Origin: Paraburkholderia kirstenboschensis
GTDB taxonomy: Bacteria > Pseudomonadota > Gammaproteobacteria > Burkholderiales > Burkholderiaceae
Direction of reading: 5' to 3'
Assembly: GCF_904848585.1 (NCBI RefSeq)
Contig: NZ_CAJHCR010000017.1
Coordinates: 62,001 to 126,000 of the forward strand
Length of the DNA: 64,000 bases
The notes below the pieces were generated by a model. That model was given only the letters and a program-made list of their open reading frames with translations. It had not been told where the DNA came from and made no database searches. Below, in pieces: positions 1 to 8,524 of the stretch. Position numbers and translations under genes: made by a program. How positions within the stretch are numbered: the first letter of the stretch is position 1; each line of letters begins with the position of its first letter.

Positions 1-1
1 G

Positions 2-499
2 CCGGAGTTGATTGCGTTCTTGCGCTTCCGGCCGGATCTGTTGTCCGTTCAGAAGAAGTCGCGCGATATCGAGAATGCGCCGAGTCCCCGCAGTTGGGGT
101 TTCGTCGCGAGAACGATGGGCGTCGTACCGGCAGAGCTTGAACTGATCTCCTATGCAGGATCGGTTGGCGACGCGGCCGCGAGCGAACTGATCAGCTTTC
201 TCGGTATCTACCGTCAACTGCCCTCGCCGGACGCCATTCTGCTTTCGCCGGATAGTGCGCCGATTCCCGAAACGCCCGCTGCGCTCTACGCAATTAGCAC
301 GGCGCTCGCCGCGCACTCGACCGAAGGCAACTTCGACCGGGTGCTGACGTACAACGATCGCCTTATCGACGCGGGCTACGGCGAGTTTGCGGCGCTGCTT
401 GCGCGCGATGCGGTCCGTCGCACGCCGGAGTTGCAAAACACCCATGCGTTCATTCGTGCGCAGGGTGGCCCGCTCGGTCAAATCATCCGCGGCCAGTAA
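2..499 (+). CDS. MoxR-type AAA+ ATPase, C-terminal part (cut by window edge)
   Basis: The reading frame is open from the first bases of the window, so the gene starts upstream and only about the last 165 residues are present. The visible start reads ELIAFLRFRPDLL, the kind of segment found in the lid region of MoxR-like ATPases. The Walker motifs would lie outside the window. The two genes that follow on the same strand (a DUF3150-like protein and a metallopeptidase/VWA-like protein) are usual partners of MoxR ATPases on plasmids and integrative elements, and this context is most of the support. A role as a chaperone-type remodeller acting with the VWA protein is inferred. The gene ends at TAA and is followed by a terminator. 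Confidence 0.6.
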   Translation, partial: PELIAFLRFRPDLLSVQKKSRDIENAPSPRSWGFVARTMGVVPAELELISYAGSVGDAAASELISFLGIYRQLPSPDAILLSPDSAPIPETPAALYAISTALAAHSTEGNFDRVLTYNDRLIDAGYGEFAALLARDAVRRTPELQNTHAFIRAQGGPLGQIIRGQ

Positions 500-534
500 G
501 CGCGCGTCCTTCCCGCTTTACCTGTCTCTCTGTT

Positions 535-569
535 GCCACGGCTCGCCCCGCGCGGACCGTGGCTTTTTT
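535..569 (+). terminator. Rho-independent terminator after the ATPase gene
   Basis: A perfect 7-bp stem (GCCACGG at 535-541 with CCGTGGC at 557-563) is followed at once by six T residues (564-569). It lies between the ATPase stop and the next start, so it may act as an internal attenuator of the three-gene set. Confidence 0.8.
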
Positions 570-610
570 CTGCCTGCCGAATCCATTCCCTATCTTTTCT
601 GGAGTTATCC

Positions 611-1561
611 ATGAACATCACTGAACTGAAGTCGAAAGTCATGCTCTCGTCTGTCACCGTCTCCGCCTGGCAGGGTCGTCGCTTCGATATGAAAGCGACC
701 GAAGCTGTCGAGGCGAAGCATCAGACCAAGGGCATCGGGCGCTTTAACAAGCGTCTGTTGCCGGAACACGCGCCGAGCTATCACGAGGTCATCTCGATCG
801 GCAATCGCATCCGCTCGTACTATTACGCCCACACGCTGCAGTATGAGCAGTTGGGCGTGCGTCTGCTGCCGACGATGATCTACATGGACGTCGCCGATCA
901 GCTGCGCAGGATGAAAGACGAGTTCGAGCTGGCGGTGTCCGTTTTCCTGACGGACTATCTGGACCTGAAGGAAAAGGCGCGCGACGAGCAGAAGGACCTG
1001 TACAACGAGGCGGATTATCCGACGCTCGCCGGGATGTCAGGCAAGTTCGGAGTCAAGCTCGCGGTGCTGCCGTTCCCGGATGCCAGCCAGTTCGGCGTCG
1101 ATTTGCCCCCCGACGTTCTGTCCGATCTGCGAACGGAAATCGATCAGCACGTACTCGCCTCGATTTCGACGGCCAACAGCGACCTGGTCGGCCGTCTGTT
1201 CGAAGCGGTCTCGAAGCTTGCGGACCGGCTCTACGGCGGCACGAACGTTCGCCTGGACGTTACTAACAACGTGCGCGAACTGTGCGATCTGCTGCCCAAG
1301 CTCAACTTCTCGAACGATCCGAAGCTCAACCACATCCTCGAGCAGGCGAAGCGCCATCTCGCTGTGCATACAGGTGCCGATCTGAAGGAGTCGAACGTGC
1401 TGCGTTCGCAGGTAGCTGCCAAAGCCTCGGAAATCGAGGGGCTGATGGCCGCGTTCATGGGCGGAGCGCCGGAACCGATGGCTGATCGTGGACCGGCGTT
1501 TGCACCGTTCGAGACGATCGTCCAGCCGGAGCTGACGCCCTTGCTGCGTCTCGTTGCCTGA
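611..1561 (+). CDS. DUF3150-like plasmid protein
   Basis: A 316-residue soluble protein. The ATG at 611 was chosen because GGAG (601-604) stands six bases before it; the frame is open further upstream but lacks a better ribosome site. The N-terminus reads VTVSAWQGRRFD, which resembles the (W-x-G-R) opening of DUF3150 proteins, a family of unknown function commonly encoded next to MoxR ATPases and VWA proteins. The middle and C-terminal parts look mostly helical, with no membrane segment and no catalytic motif I recognise. It probably acts with the ATPase and the next gene as a three-part complex; this is inferred from order only. The stop codon overlaps the ribosome site of the next gene. Confidence 0.5.
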   Translation: MNITELKSKVMLSSVTVSAWQGRRFDMKATEAVEAKHQTKGIGRFNKRLLPEHAPSYHEVISIGNRIRSYYYAHTLQYEQLGVRLLPTMIYMDVADQLRRMKDEFELAVSVFLTDYLDLKEKARDEQKDLYNEADYPTLAGMSGKFGVKLAVLPFPDASQFGVDLPPDVLSDLRTEIDQHVLASISTANSDLVGRLFEAVSKLADRLYGGTNVRLDVTNNVRELCDLLPKLNFSNDPKLNHILEQAKRHLAVHTGADLKESNVLRSQVAAKASEIEGLMAAFMGGAPEPMADRGPAFAPFETIVQPELTPLLRLVA

Positions 1562-1568
1562 GGTGGCC

Positions 1569-2849
1569 ATGGACCCGCGAATCTCTAAACAGCGTACCGC
1601 GCTCGTACTCGATCAGCCATTCTTCGGCGCGCTCGCGCTTCGATTGAAGGTAGTCGAAGACACATCATGCAAGACGTTCTGGACGGATGGGGAATCGTTG
1701 GGCTACAACCCGGCGTACCTCGGCGGCCTGAACGATCTTCAGACGCGTGGCGTGCTGGCGCATGAAGTTCTGCACGTGGCCAACGGTCACTGCTGGCGAC
1801 AGGGCGACCGCGATCCGAAGCTCTGGAACGACGCATGTGACTATGCGATCAATCCGATCGTGCTGGACGCCGGCATGCTGCTACCAAAGGGTGTGTTGGT
1901 CGACGCGCGGTTCAAGGGCAAGTCGGCCGAGGAGATCTACGGCATCCTCGCGCAGGAGAAGCGGCAGAGGGAGAAACACCAGGGCAAGGGCAAGCAGGAC
2001 GGTGGCAAACCGGACGCACAGTCAGGCCAGCAATCGGCTTCACAGCCGACGCAGCAAGACGGCGTGCCCGGGGGCAGTAGCCCGCCGCAGTCCTCAAACG
2101 CGAACGGCGCGAACACACCGTCCGTCAATCCCGAACCCGGCGCAACTCCTGACGCCGCTCCCTCCTGTGGCGAGGTCCGCCAGTACACCGGCGACGACAA
2201 GGCCTCGAAGGAAGCTGACTGGAAAGTAGCCGTGTTGCAGGCTGCGAAAGCAGCCAAAATGCGCGGCGCGCTGCCGGGTGCTCTGGAAGCGATGGCCACG
2301 GACGCCGTTGAGCCCGTTGTCAACTGGCGGCCGATCCTGCATCGCTTTGCGCAGGAATCGTCGCCGACTGACTACAGCTTCGCGATGCCGGATCGTCGCT
2401 ATCTGCACATGGGACTGTACCTACCGTCGTTGAACGAGCCAGCCGTTGGCGATGCCGTTTTCGTTCGCGACTCAAGCGGTTCCGTGTGGGATGAGACCCA
2501 GGCGCAATTTGCTGCAGAAATCATCGCAGTGAATGCCGGTGTGCAACCGCGTCGCCTGATCGTGATGGACTGCAACACGCACGTTACGCAGGTGCAGATA
2601 TTCGAGCGCGGTGATGCGGTCGAATTTGATCTGCTGCCGGTGCGCGGCGGCGGTGGTACTTCGTTCGTCGAGCCCTTCGAACGGCTAGCGAAAGACGGCA
2701 TCCGTCCCGCGTTCCTGGTTTATCTCACCGACATGGACGGTCGCTTTCCAGACGACCCGCCGGACTATCCGGTTCTGTGGGCATCAACGACCCCGCTCAA
2801 ACGGGCGAAGAAGGCACCATTCGGCGAGATGGTCGAAGTGATCTGCTAG
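1569..2849 (+). CDS. Putative metallopeptidase with C-terminal VWA-like domain (DUF2201 type)
   Basis: About 426 residues. The N-terminal domain holds the zinc-peptidase signature HEVLHVANGH, with histidines and glutamate as in the putative metallopeptidase domain of DUF2201 proteins. A low-complexity Gln/Ser/Pro linker follows, then a VWA-like domain containing DAVFVRDSSGSVWDE, which carries the D-x-S-x-S metal-site pattern. I chose the ATG at 1569 because GAGG (1560-1563) lies five bases upstream; a TTG at 1554 is possible. It overlaps the regulatory end of the upstream gene, so the two are co-transcribed. MoxR-VWA pairs are thought to remodel or load metal into protein partners; the target here is unknown. 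A strong terminator follows. Confidence 0.75.
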   Translation: MDPRISKQRTALVLDQPFFGALALRLKVVEDTSCKTFWTDGESLGYNPAYLGGLNDLQTRGVLAHEVLHVANGHCWRQGDRDPKLWNDACDYAINPIVLDAGMLLPKGVLVDARFKGKSAEEIYGILAQEKRQREKHQGKGKQDGGKPDAQSGQQSASQPTQQDGVPGGSSPPQSSNANGANTPSVNPEPGATPDAAPSCGEVRQYTGDDKASKEADWKVAVLQAAKAAKMRGALPGALEAMATDAVEPVVNWRPILHRFAQESSPTDYSFAMPDRRYLHMGLYLPSLNEPAVGDAVFVRDSSGSVWDETQAQFAAEIIAVNAGVQPRRLIVMDCNTHVTQVQIFERGDAVEFDLLPVRGGGGTSFVEPFERLAKDGIRPAFLVYLTDMDGRFPDDPPDYPVLWASTTPLKRAKKAPFGEMVEVIC

Positions 2850-2878
2850 TGGGCGCAGTTGTCCAGTTCTCTAATCGA

Positions 2879-2907
2879 AACCCCGGCCGAGTGCCGGGGT
2901 TTTTTTT
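2879..2907 (+). terminator. Strong Rho-independent terminator
   Basis: CCCCGGC (2881-2887) pairs with GCCGGGG (2893-2899), extended by an AA/TT pair, and is followed by eight T residues (2900-2907). It closes the MoxR/VWA gene set. Confidence 0.9.
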
Positions 2908-2909
2908 GG

Positions 2910-3242
2910 GGCCATCAGATTGATTGCACAGCTTGCACGACAGGCTACGGGTGGAATTTTCGGCGGCTAGCAAAAATTTGCCTGCAAAATCAGGGAAGTA
3001 TTTTTCTTTGCTTTACGACTGCGATCGCCGCTGTGGCGATAGTGACCTGATCCGGCTCAGGTTCCTATTGCGATTTCTGCAAATAAGATGCGCGCTTGCG
3101 AAGATCTTCACGGTGATCTTTACCAATCAGGCATTGATCAGCCGTCGGTTTTCCTGGTTTAGAAGAACCACGCTGGCTGCGAGACGAATCCATTGGCGCG
3201 AGGACTTTTGCCGGAATTCGGAGGAAAAGCTAGCATTTTCAG
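2910..3242. other. Non-coding stretch between convergent genes
   Basis: About 330 bases with no convincing gene. It holds a small inverted repeat (ATCGCC / GGCGAT, 3023-3039 region) followed by CCTGATCCGGCTCAGG at 3046-3061, which differs by one base from the palindromic core TGAGCCGGCTCA of the two longer elements at 4108 and 14905. Otherwise nothing recognised. Confidence 0.4.
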
Positions 3243-3563
3243 CTACGAAAAGAGGTCTAGTTGGCGTGGATCAAGCTCATTGCCATCAGCCCGGCCGGTC
3301 GTGAGCTCGGGTGCAAGATGCGGTCCAACCCGGAAAAAGCAGGGATCGACGCCAGCGTTCTGCGCGGCACGAAGCCACTGAGGCGTGTCGCCGACACCGT
3401 TCCATTCATTGCCCCGGGCGTCGCGGTAAAGCGGTGGTTGGTCGAGATCACGCTGTATGGAGTCCGCGAGGGCTTGCGGTGTGATGCCGAATTCTTCCAT
3501 CCTGCGCCGGATCCACTGGATCAATCGGTCGCGAGCTTCCCCGTCAACGATTCTTCCATTCAT
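3243..3563 (-). CDS. H-NS-like nucleoid protein (C-terminal DNA-binding type)
   Basis: A 106-residue protein. The central segment YRDARGNEWNGVGDTPQWL matches the pattern of the H-NS C-terminal DNA-binding region (YRDP..G..W.G.GR.P.W), with D in place of the usual second R. The N-terminal half looks helical and could dimerise. It would bind AT-rich or curved DNA and silence transcription. It lies 13 bases downstream of the next gene on the same strand, so the two form a short operon transcribed away from the conjugation operon. A second, more typical H-NS protein is encoded at 39130-39414. The replaced residue in the DNA-contact loop leaves its DNA affinity uncertain. Confidence 0.55.
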   Translation of the reverse strand: MNGRIVDGEARDRLIQWIRRRMEEFGITPQALADSIQRDLDQPPLYRDARGNEWNGVGDTPQWLRAAQNAGVDPCFFRVGPHLAPELTTGRADGNELDPRQLDLFS

Positions 3564-3576
3564 GGGCGGTTAGCTC

Positions 3577-4041
3577 CTAAGCGCGTTTGCGTACCGTCTC
3601 GCCAAATGACTCTCCTGCGCGGAAACGGTCGAGCCGGTCGCTCGCTTCTGCAACTGCGGCAAGCGGGGCGCGCCGCAGCTGTTGGTCGTAGGTGGTGACG
3701 ATGATCGCGAATTGCGCGAATCCGTCTTCGTCCAGCGACCATGTGTCGGAATCCCGGCCGCGATCAAAGGCATCCGCGATTACTTTTTCGGCGTCGCGCA
3801 TCTGTTCGAATGTTGCCTGACCGTAACCCGCCTCGGCCAGCAGTCCCGTCAAAATCATCGCCTGACAGAGCGTTTGCGCCGCATCGGCATTGCCCTTTTT
3901 GCGGCGCATGGCATCGAGCGCAAGATGAACCTGCAGCACTAGCCGGTCAACTTCGGTGCGGGGCATGGGCAACAGGAGGGTTTTGTTTCGGCGGGCACGC
4001 GCAGCCTGGGCTGTGCGTGGAAACGGAATCGTTCGGGTCAT
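3577..4041 (-). CDS. Plasmid protein of unknown function
   Basis: A 154-residue, mostly helical protein with an arginine-rich N-terminus and no membrane segment. I do not recognise the family. The ATG at 4041 has no strong ribosome site, so an internal start is possible. It is the first gene of a two-gene minus-strand unit with the H-NS-like gene, and it is divergent from the conjugation operon. The shared 256-base gap holds a large hairpin and palindrome, so both units may answer to one regulator. Confidence 0.5.
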   Translation of the reverse strand: MTRTIPFPRTAQAARARRNKTLLLPMPRTEVDRLVLQVHLALDAMRRKKGNADAAQTLCQAMILTGLLAEAGYGQATFEQMRDAEKVIADAFDRGRDSDTWSLDEDGFAQFAIIVTTYDQQLRRAPLAAVAEASDRLDRFRAGESFGETVRKRA

Positions 4042-4107
4042 TTGTCTGTGTGGATCTCATAACGCGTCGCGGCAGAATCCTACACCACGGTAGAGCGCGC
4101 GCCGCGG

Positions 4108-4165
4108 CCCGGAAAGCTATACGTTTTAACGCAGCTTTCCGGGTTAGGAGCCTGAGCCGGCTCAC
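4108..4165 (+). promoter_or_regulatory. Hairpin plus palindrome element, copy 1
   Basis: An 11-bp perfect inverted repeat (CCCGGAAAGCT at 4108-4118, AGCTTTCCGGG at 4133-4143) encloses a 14-base loop that itself contains CGTT/AACG. It is followed by TTAG, three bases, and CCTGAGCCGGCTCAC (4151-4165), whose core TGAGCCGGCTCA is a perfect palindrome. The same arrangement recurs at 14905-14962. This copy lies in the gap between divergent units, about 130 bases before the conjugation operon. No T-run follows, so it is not a normal terminator; a regulator binding site is the likelier reading. Confidence 0.65.
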
Positions 4166-4297
4166 GCAACTCGGTGGAGCGTGGCAACGTCGCTCTACAT
4201 ATTCAGATAGAGCCGCACCCCTCCAACTGGCAAAAGCTCCTTAATTTGATCGTTCTTTCGGTCTGCTACAGGTCGTCCAAGACTTAAAAATAGCAGC

Positions 4298-5347
4298 ATG
4301 TCTGAAGCTACCGAAAATCCCCTGCTCAAGGTGCGCCCGCTCGAAGAGAGTGCGGTGCAGATGTTCTTTGCGTCCGTCGCCCCGCTGAAGGAATTCTTCG
4401 AGGCGAACGACGTGGCCGAAATCATGGTGAACAATTTCGACAACATCTGGGTGGAGCGACGCGGGGAAATGCATCGCCTTGATCTGACGCTGAACCAGGC
4501 GACGCTGAACGGCGCGATTCTTTCGCTCGCCGCTTCAGTTGAAAAGTCGGCTAAGGCGGGCACCGCGCAGGGAATCATCAATGCCGGGCACAAGGGGTTG
4601 CGTATCGCAGCCGTCATGCGTCCGACGGCGATCGATGGCCACGCGATGTCGATCCGCAAGCACAGCGACAAGCAACTCAGTCTCCTCGACTACGTCGCGA
4701 TGGGCGCTTTCTCGCGTGTCAACGCGCGACACGAGCACAACGACGAGAAACTCTTTTACTCAGGCATCGAAAACGAAGGTCTGATGGCCGCCGTCAGTGA
4801 GCTGATCGTCCGGCGAAAGAATGTGCTTGTGGCGGGCGGCACGTCGACGGGTAAGACGACGTTTCTCAACGCACTAGGTGAAGCTATACCCGGCAACGAG
4901 CGCGTCATCTCCATCGAGGACACGATGGAGCTGAAGCTGCGTGTGCCCAATCTCGTGCGCTTTCTGTCGAACCCGGACAAGGGTGTCACCACACAGGCGC
5001 TCGTCGCGCTGTGTCTCCGCTTCCGTCCTGACCGGATCATCGTTGGCGAAGTACGTGGTGGAGAAGCGTTCGACTTCATCCAGGCACTGAGTACCGGCCA
5101 CGACGGCGGTCTGGGCTCAATTCACTCCAACGACGCGCGCGGCGGCCTTAGCCGTCTTGAAAGCCTCGCGATGCTGGGGATTCCTCCTGGCAGTCGGTGG
5201 GACCTTGTCGACATGCGCAAGGCCATCGCCGACTGCTTCCACTACGTCATCCATCTGCGCCGCACCGGCGAGTTGCGTCACGTTTCCGAGATCGTCGAGA
5301 TCAAGGGGTTCAAGGATGGGGATTATGTCCTCAACCGCGTTTTCTAA
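4298..5347 (+). CDS. trbB: VirB11/TrbB-type secretion ATPase
   Basis: A 349-residue cytoplasmic hexameric ATPase that energises type IV secretion and pilus assembly. Walker A GGTSTGKTT lies at residues 180-188, the Asp-box IEDTMELKL at about 206-214, Walker B RPDRIIVGE at about 243-251 and the His-box GHDGGLGSIHS at about 267-277, all in the family order. The length matches the family. It is the first gene of the operon and is followed after 18 bases by the pilin gene. The ATG at 4298 has only a weak upstream ribosome site. The order with the following genes matches TrbB-C-D-E of RP4-type transfer systems. Confidence 0.93.
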   Translation: MSEATENPLLKVRPLEESAVQMFFASVAPLKEFFEANDVAEIMVNNFDNIWVERRGEMHRLDLTLNQATLNGAILSLAASVEKSAKAGTAQGIINAGHKGLRIAAVMRPTAIDGHAMSIRKHSDKQLSLLDYVAMGAFSRVNARHEHNDEKLFYSGIENEGLMAAVSELIVRRKNVLVAGGTSTGKTTFLNALGEAIPGNERVISIEDTMELKLRVPNLVRFLSNPDKGVTTQALVALCLRFRPDRIIVGEVRGGEAFDFIQALSTGHDGGLGSIHSNDARGGLSRLESLAMLGIPPGSRWDLVDMRKAIADCFHYVIHLRRTGELRHVSEIVEIKGFKDGDYVLNRVF

Positions 5348-5365
5348 ATTAACTGGAGCTGTGTC

Positions 5366-5746
5366 ATGAAGAAGTCCCTCAGGTCTGTGAAGTCGCGTCT
5401 GCGAGCCCTTTCGGCCGCGACATATCAGCGCTTTCTGAGCCGCCGTGAGATCCGCTCGACCATCGTGGCGGCGAGCCTCGCATTTTTCACGCCGTTCGCA
5501 TCGGCGGTGAGCCTCAGCGACCTCGGCGCCGCAACCGACGTCATCTGTCTGATCCAGGCATATATCAGCGGCCCGTGGCTGTACGGGATTGGCATCGTGC
5601 TCATCATCGTTGGTGCTGTTGCGATCGCGAGTTCGGAAAGCACGATTGGAAAGCTGATCTCGTCGGTGCTGGTCGGCCTGGGCCTCGCTGCCTGTGCGGT
5701 GAACATCGTGAAGAACCACCTCGGCATCTCGTACACCTGTGCGTAA
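5366..5746 (+). CDS. trbC: VirB2/TrbC-type pilin precursor
   Basis: A 126-residue small membrane protein. A basic N-terminus with a long signal segment ends near FFTPFASA, and two hydrophobic helices follow (GIGIVLIIVGAVAIA and LISSVLVGLGLAACAV). This is the usual layout of VirB2/TrbC pilins, with an extended leader. It would be processed and assembled into the conjugative pilus. GGAG lies nine bases before the ATG. It sits between the VirB11 and VirB3 genes, which supports the call more than sequence identity does. Confidence 0.8.
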   Translation: MKKSLRSVKSRLRALSAATYQRFLSRREIRSTIVAASLAFFTPFASAVSLSDLGAATDVICLIQAYISGPWLYGIGIVLIIVGAVAIASSESTIGKLISSVLVGLGLAACAVNIVKNHLGISYTCA

Positions 5747-6050
5747 ACAGACCAAAGTCAGCCGGGGCTTGTCGCTTCCGCGCCAGATGGGTGGCGCGGA
5801 TCGCGGGCTGGCCATCGCAAACGGAACGCTTACGTTGCTGCTCTGCTATTCGAGCATGACGCTCGCGTTTCTCGCCGTGGGTATCGTCATCCACTGGGTG
5901 CTTCGCTGGAAAAGCAGCCGCGACCCGTGGTGGCGCGACGTGATGCTCGTCTACAACCACTATCCCGACCTGCACGAGCCGCTGCCGTCCGCGAAGTTTT
6001 CCGCGCGATTCAAGCGGCCTTACGGTTTCGATCAGGATCTTCCATGCTGA
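5739..6050 (+). CDS. trbD: VirB3/TrbD-type inner-membrane protein
   Basis: A 103-residue protein with a basic N-terminus, one long hydrophobic region (about residues 30-55, likely one or two passes) and a polar C-terminus. Size, topology and position between the pilin and VirB4 genes fit VirB3/TrbD, which helps anchor the VirB4 ATPase and pilus assembly. The GTG start at 5739 overlaps the pilin stop by eight bases, and its own stop overlaps the VirB4 start, so translation is probably coupled. Confidence 0.75.
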   Translation: MRKQTKVSRGLSLPRQMGGADRGLAIANGTLTLLLCYSSMTLAFLAVGIVIHWVLRWKSSRDPWWRDVMLVYNHYPDLHEPLPSAKFSARFKRPYGFDQDLPC

Positions 6051-8503
6051 AAAAAATTGTGCGGCGGCCGGTGCAGGAAATTGCACCGTGGGCAACCATG
6101 GTCACCCCCGAACTCGTCCTCGACAAGGACGGGTCGCTGCTGACCTGCTTTACGTTTGAAGGGGTCGATGCCGACTCGCCCAACGCCGACGACATCTCGT
6201 CGATGCGCACGAATCTGGACAACGCGTGCAAGAATTTTGATCATCGGATCACGGCGTGGTGGCGGCTTTCCCATCGACGTGTGCGCGGTGCAATTGACGG
6301 TGAGTTCACCGCGGACATCGACGCGTATGTGGACAAGATCAACCGCAATCACGTAAGCAGCGGAAAGTTCTTCCGCAATACCCACTCGCTCTCGCTCGCC
6401 TACACGCCGGAAACAGGCATCAACAAGGTGTTTGACAAGGTCGCCTACCATATGACGGTGGGCGGCAAGTCGATGGTGTCGGCGCTTGTGGAGACGGCGA
6501 AAGACACGTTCTTCGCCCGTAGTGCGTTCGTCTTCGATCTGGAGCGCATGACGTCCGACATCAAGCGTTTCGAGTCCATTCTCGATGCGTTCAAGGGTGG
6601 CATCACGCGTCTGAAGGCAAAGCGGCTGGAATTGCAGATCGCACTCGCGTACCTGCATCAGACGGCCAATCCGTCCGTGCCGCCGCGTCGCGTACGCTAC
6701 CCGGTCACGATGCTCGATACGCACCTGACGGAAAGCACAGTCGTCTACGGTGCCGAACACCTGATGTTCGAGTCGGCGCACGGCGTGCGATACGCCAAGA
6801 TCGTGGCTGTCAAGGAATGGATGGGTTTCCAGGAAGCGGCACTCGACGTGCTGTCGGAAGTCGACGCAGAACTCGATATCTGCGTGATGTTCCGCTTTCT
6901 GGACACCAGCAAGGCAAAGCAGTACATCGACAAGATTCGCAGCTTCTACAAGATCGCAGCGTTCAATCCGTGGGCGATTATCAAAGGGTTTTTCGCCAAG
7001 GAAGAGCAGAGAAACGAGAAGGGCCGCATGATGCTTGCGGACGAAGCGGAAGAAGCGCTCGCGAAAATCACGGCAGAGGGACAGCAGTACGGATTCGCCA
7101 ACGTGTCGGTCATTGTCTACGGCAATACCGCAGAAGAGTGCGACGACGCGACCAGCGAAGTGATTGGCAAGATCGGCAATGCCGGTTTCGGGGTAGTTCT
7201 CGAGCGAGACAATCTTGCGGCTGCATGGAACACCACGCTCCCGGGTCGCTGGGACAAGCAGAAGCGTCTGCAATTCGTTGAAACGCCTGCGGTGTCGGAT
7301 ATCGCGCCCGTGCGCAGCGTAGCTGAGGGCAGTACCGTCAACGACTGGCTGACGCAACAGTCCGGCCAGAAGACCGGGCCGCTGACCATGCTCCCGACGC
7401 GCCACAAAACGCTGCAGCGTGTGAACCTGCATCGGCCCGGCGGCGCTTCGCACCTGCTGGTGCTCGGGCCGATCGGCATGGGCAAGTCGATCATGCTCAA
7501 CTTCCTCATATCACAGACGGGCCGTCACGGCGCGCGGCGCGTGCGCTTCGACAAGGACCGCTCGACACGCATCCCGACCGTGCTGGCCGGTGGTCGCTTC
7601 ATCGATGCGACGGGACGCTTCGAGGCGGCAACGTCGGTCAATCCGCTTTCCCTCCTGAGCGACAAGAAGCATTTCCCCTACGTCGCCGAATGGGTGCAGA
7701 TGGCGATCGAAGACGATTCGTTCCGTTGCAGCAAGGCAAACGAGCGGGAGATTTTCGAGGCCGTCGTCACGCTCGGCGAAGGCTACGGCCCGGAGTTCTG
7801 GACGCTCTCGTTCCTGAACACGATTCTTCCGGCCGAGCTACGGGACCGTCTCGCGGTCTGGACCAAGGGCGAGAAAAACGGTCGGTTCTTCGATCACGTC
7901 GACGACGCCTTCACGCTGTCCGACGACATCTCCATCGAGATGGGCGACCTGTTCAACAACTTCCCGGTGGCCGCCGCCCTTTTCATGGATTACGCGTTCT
8001 ACCGGATCGCGCAGTGGCTGGACGGCAAGCGCTACACCGTGATCGAAGTCGAGGAGGCCGGGTTCTTTTTTCAGAACGAGCGCTTTTACAGGCGGCTGGA
8101 AATCTGGGCTGTGACCATCCGGAAGCTTAACGCTACCTTGATGATGGCGACACAATCGCTTGCTCAGGTCGCCCGTATCGCGGACTTCGAGGTGCTCAAG
8201 GAAAACATCCCGAATATCATCTACCTGCCCAATCCGGATGCGAAAAACAACCTGCATCTGTATCGCGACAAGTTCGGCCTCACGCTCGACCAGATCGAGA
8301 TGATCGCGCAGGCCGCGCCAAATCGCGACTACCTGTGGGTCACACCATCGCAGACACGGATGCTTCAGGCGAGCTTTCCGAAGGAAACGCTCGCGGTGTT
8401 GCGCTCCGACGGTCGCGCGCAGGCGATGCTCGACAAGCACTACACGTCGGGCGCCGTTAACTGGCGGGAAGGGTATCTCGCCGAAATGATGACACTCGAC
8501 TGA
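6044..8503 (+). CDS. trbE: VirB4/TrbE-type conjugation ATPase
   Basis: An 819-residue ATPase of the secretion machine. The ATG at 6044 overlaps the VirB3 stop; an upstream in-frame extension to 5927 is possible but would cover most of VirB3. Walker A GPIGMGKS lies near residue 475 and Walker B-like YTVIEVEEAGFFF near residue 665, with MMATQSLAQVA beyond it as in VirB4 proteins. The length fits the family. VirB4 supplies energy for pilin extraction and substrate transfer at the inner membrane. The VirB5/TrbJ gene follows after 21 bases. Confidence 0.93.
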   Translation: MLKKIVRRPVQEIAPWATMVTPELVLDKDGSLLTCFTFEGVDADSPNADDISSMRTNLDNACKNFDHRITAWWRLSHRRVRGAIDGEFTADIDAYVDKINRNHVSSGKFFRNTHSLSLAYTPETGINKVFDKVAYHMTVGGKSMVSALVETAKDTFFARSAFVFDLERMTSDIKRFESILDAFKGGITRLKAKRLELQIALAYLHQTANPSVPPRRVRYPVTMLDTHLTESTVVYGAEHLMFESAHGVRYAKIVAVKEWMGFQEAALDVLSEVDAELDICVMFRFLDTSKAKQYIDKIRSFYKIAAFNPWAIIKGFFAKEEQRNEKGRMMLADEAEEALAKITAEGQQYGFANVSVIVYGNTAEECDDATSEVIGKIGNAGFGVVLERDNLAAAWNTTLPGRWDKQKRLQFVETPAVSDIAPVRSVAEGSTVNDWLTQQSGQKTGPLTMLPTRHKTLQRVNLHRPGGASHLLVLGPIGMGKSIMLNFLISQTGRHGARRVRFDKDRSTRIPTVLAGGRFIDATGRFEAATSVNPLSLLSDKKHFPYVAEWVQMAIEDDSFRCSKANEREIFEAVVTLGEGYGPEFWTLSFLNTILPAELRDRLAVWTKGEKNGRFFDHVDDAFTLSDDISIEMGDLFNNFPVAAALFMDYAFYRIAQWLDGKRYTVIEVEEAGFFFQNERFYRRLEIWAVTIRKLNATLMMATQSLAQVARIADFEVLKENIPNIIYLPNPDAKNNLHLYRDKFGLTLDQIEMIAQAAPNRDYLWVTPSQTRMLQASFPKETLAVLRSDGRAQAMLDKHYTSGAVNWREGYLAEMMTLD

Positions 8504-8524
8504 TCTCTAACGGGAATATCCAAG

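Noticed and set aside
2859..3050. Small plus-strand frame right after the VWA gene
   Set aside because: It runs through the strong terminator hairpin and T-run, so it is not a likely gene.
4108..4165. Reading the hairpin-palindrome element as a normal terminator
   Set aside because: No T-run follows either copy, and a second palindrome is conserved after the stem.
6032..7453. A 473-codon minus-strand frame opposite VirB4
   Set aside because: Antisense shadow of a well-supported ATPase gene.
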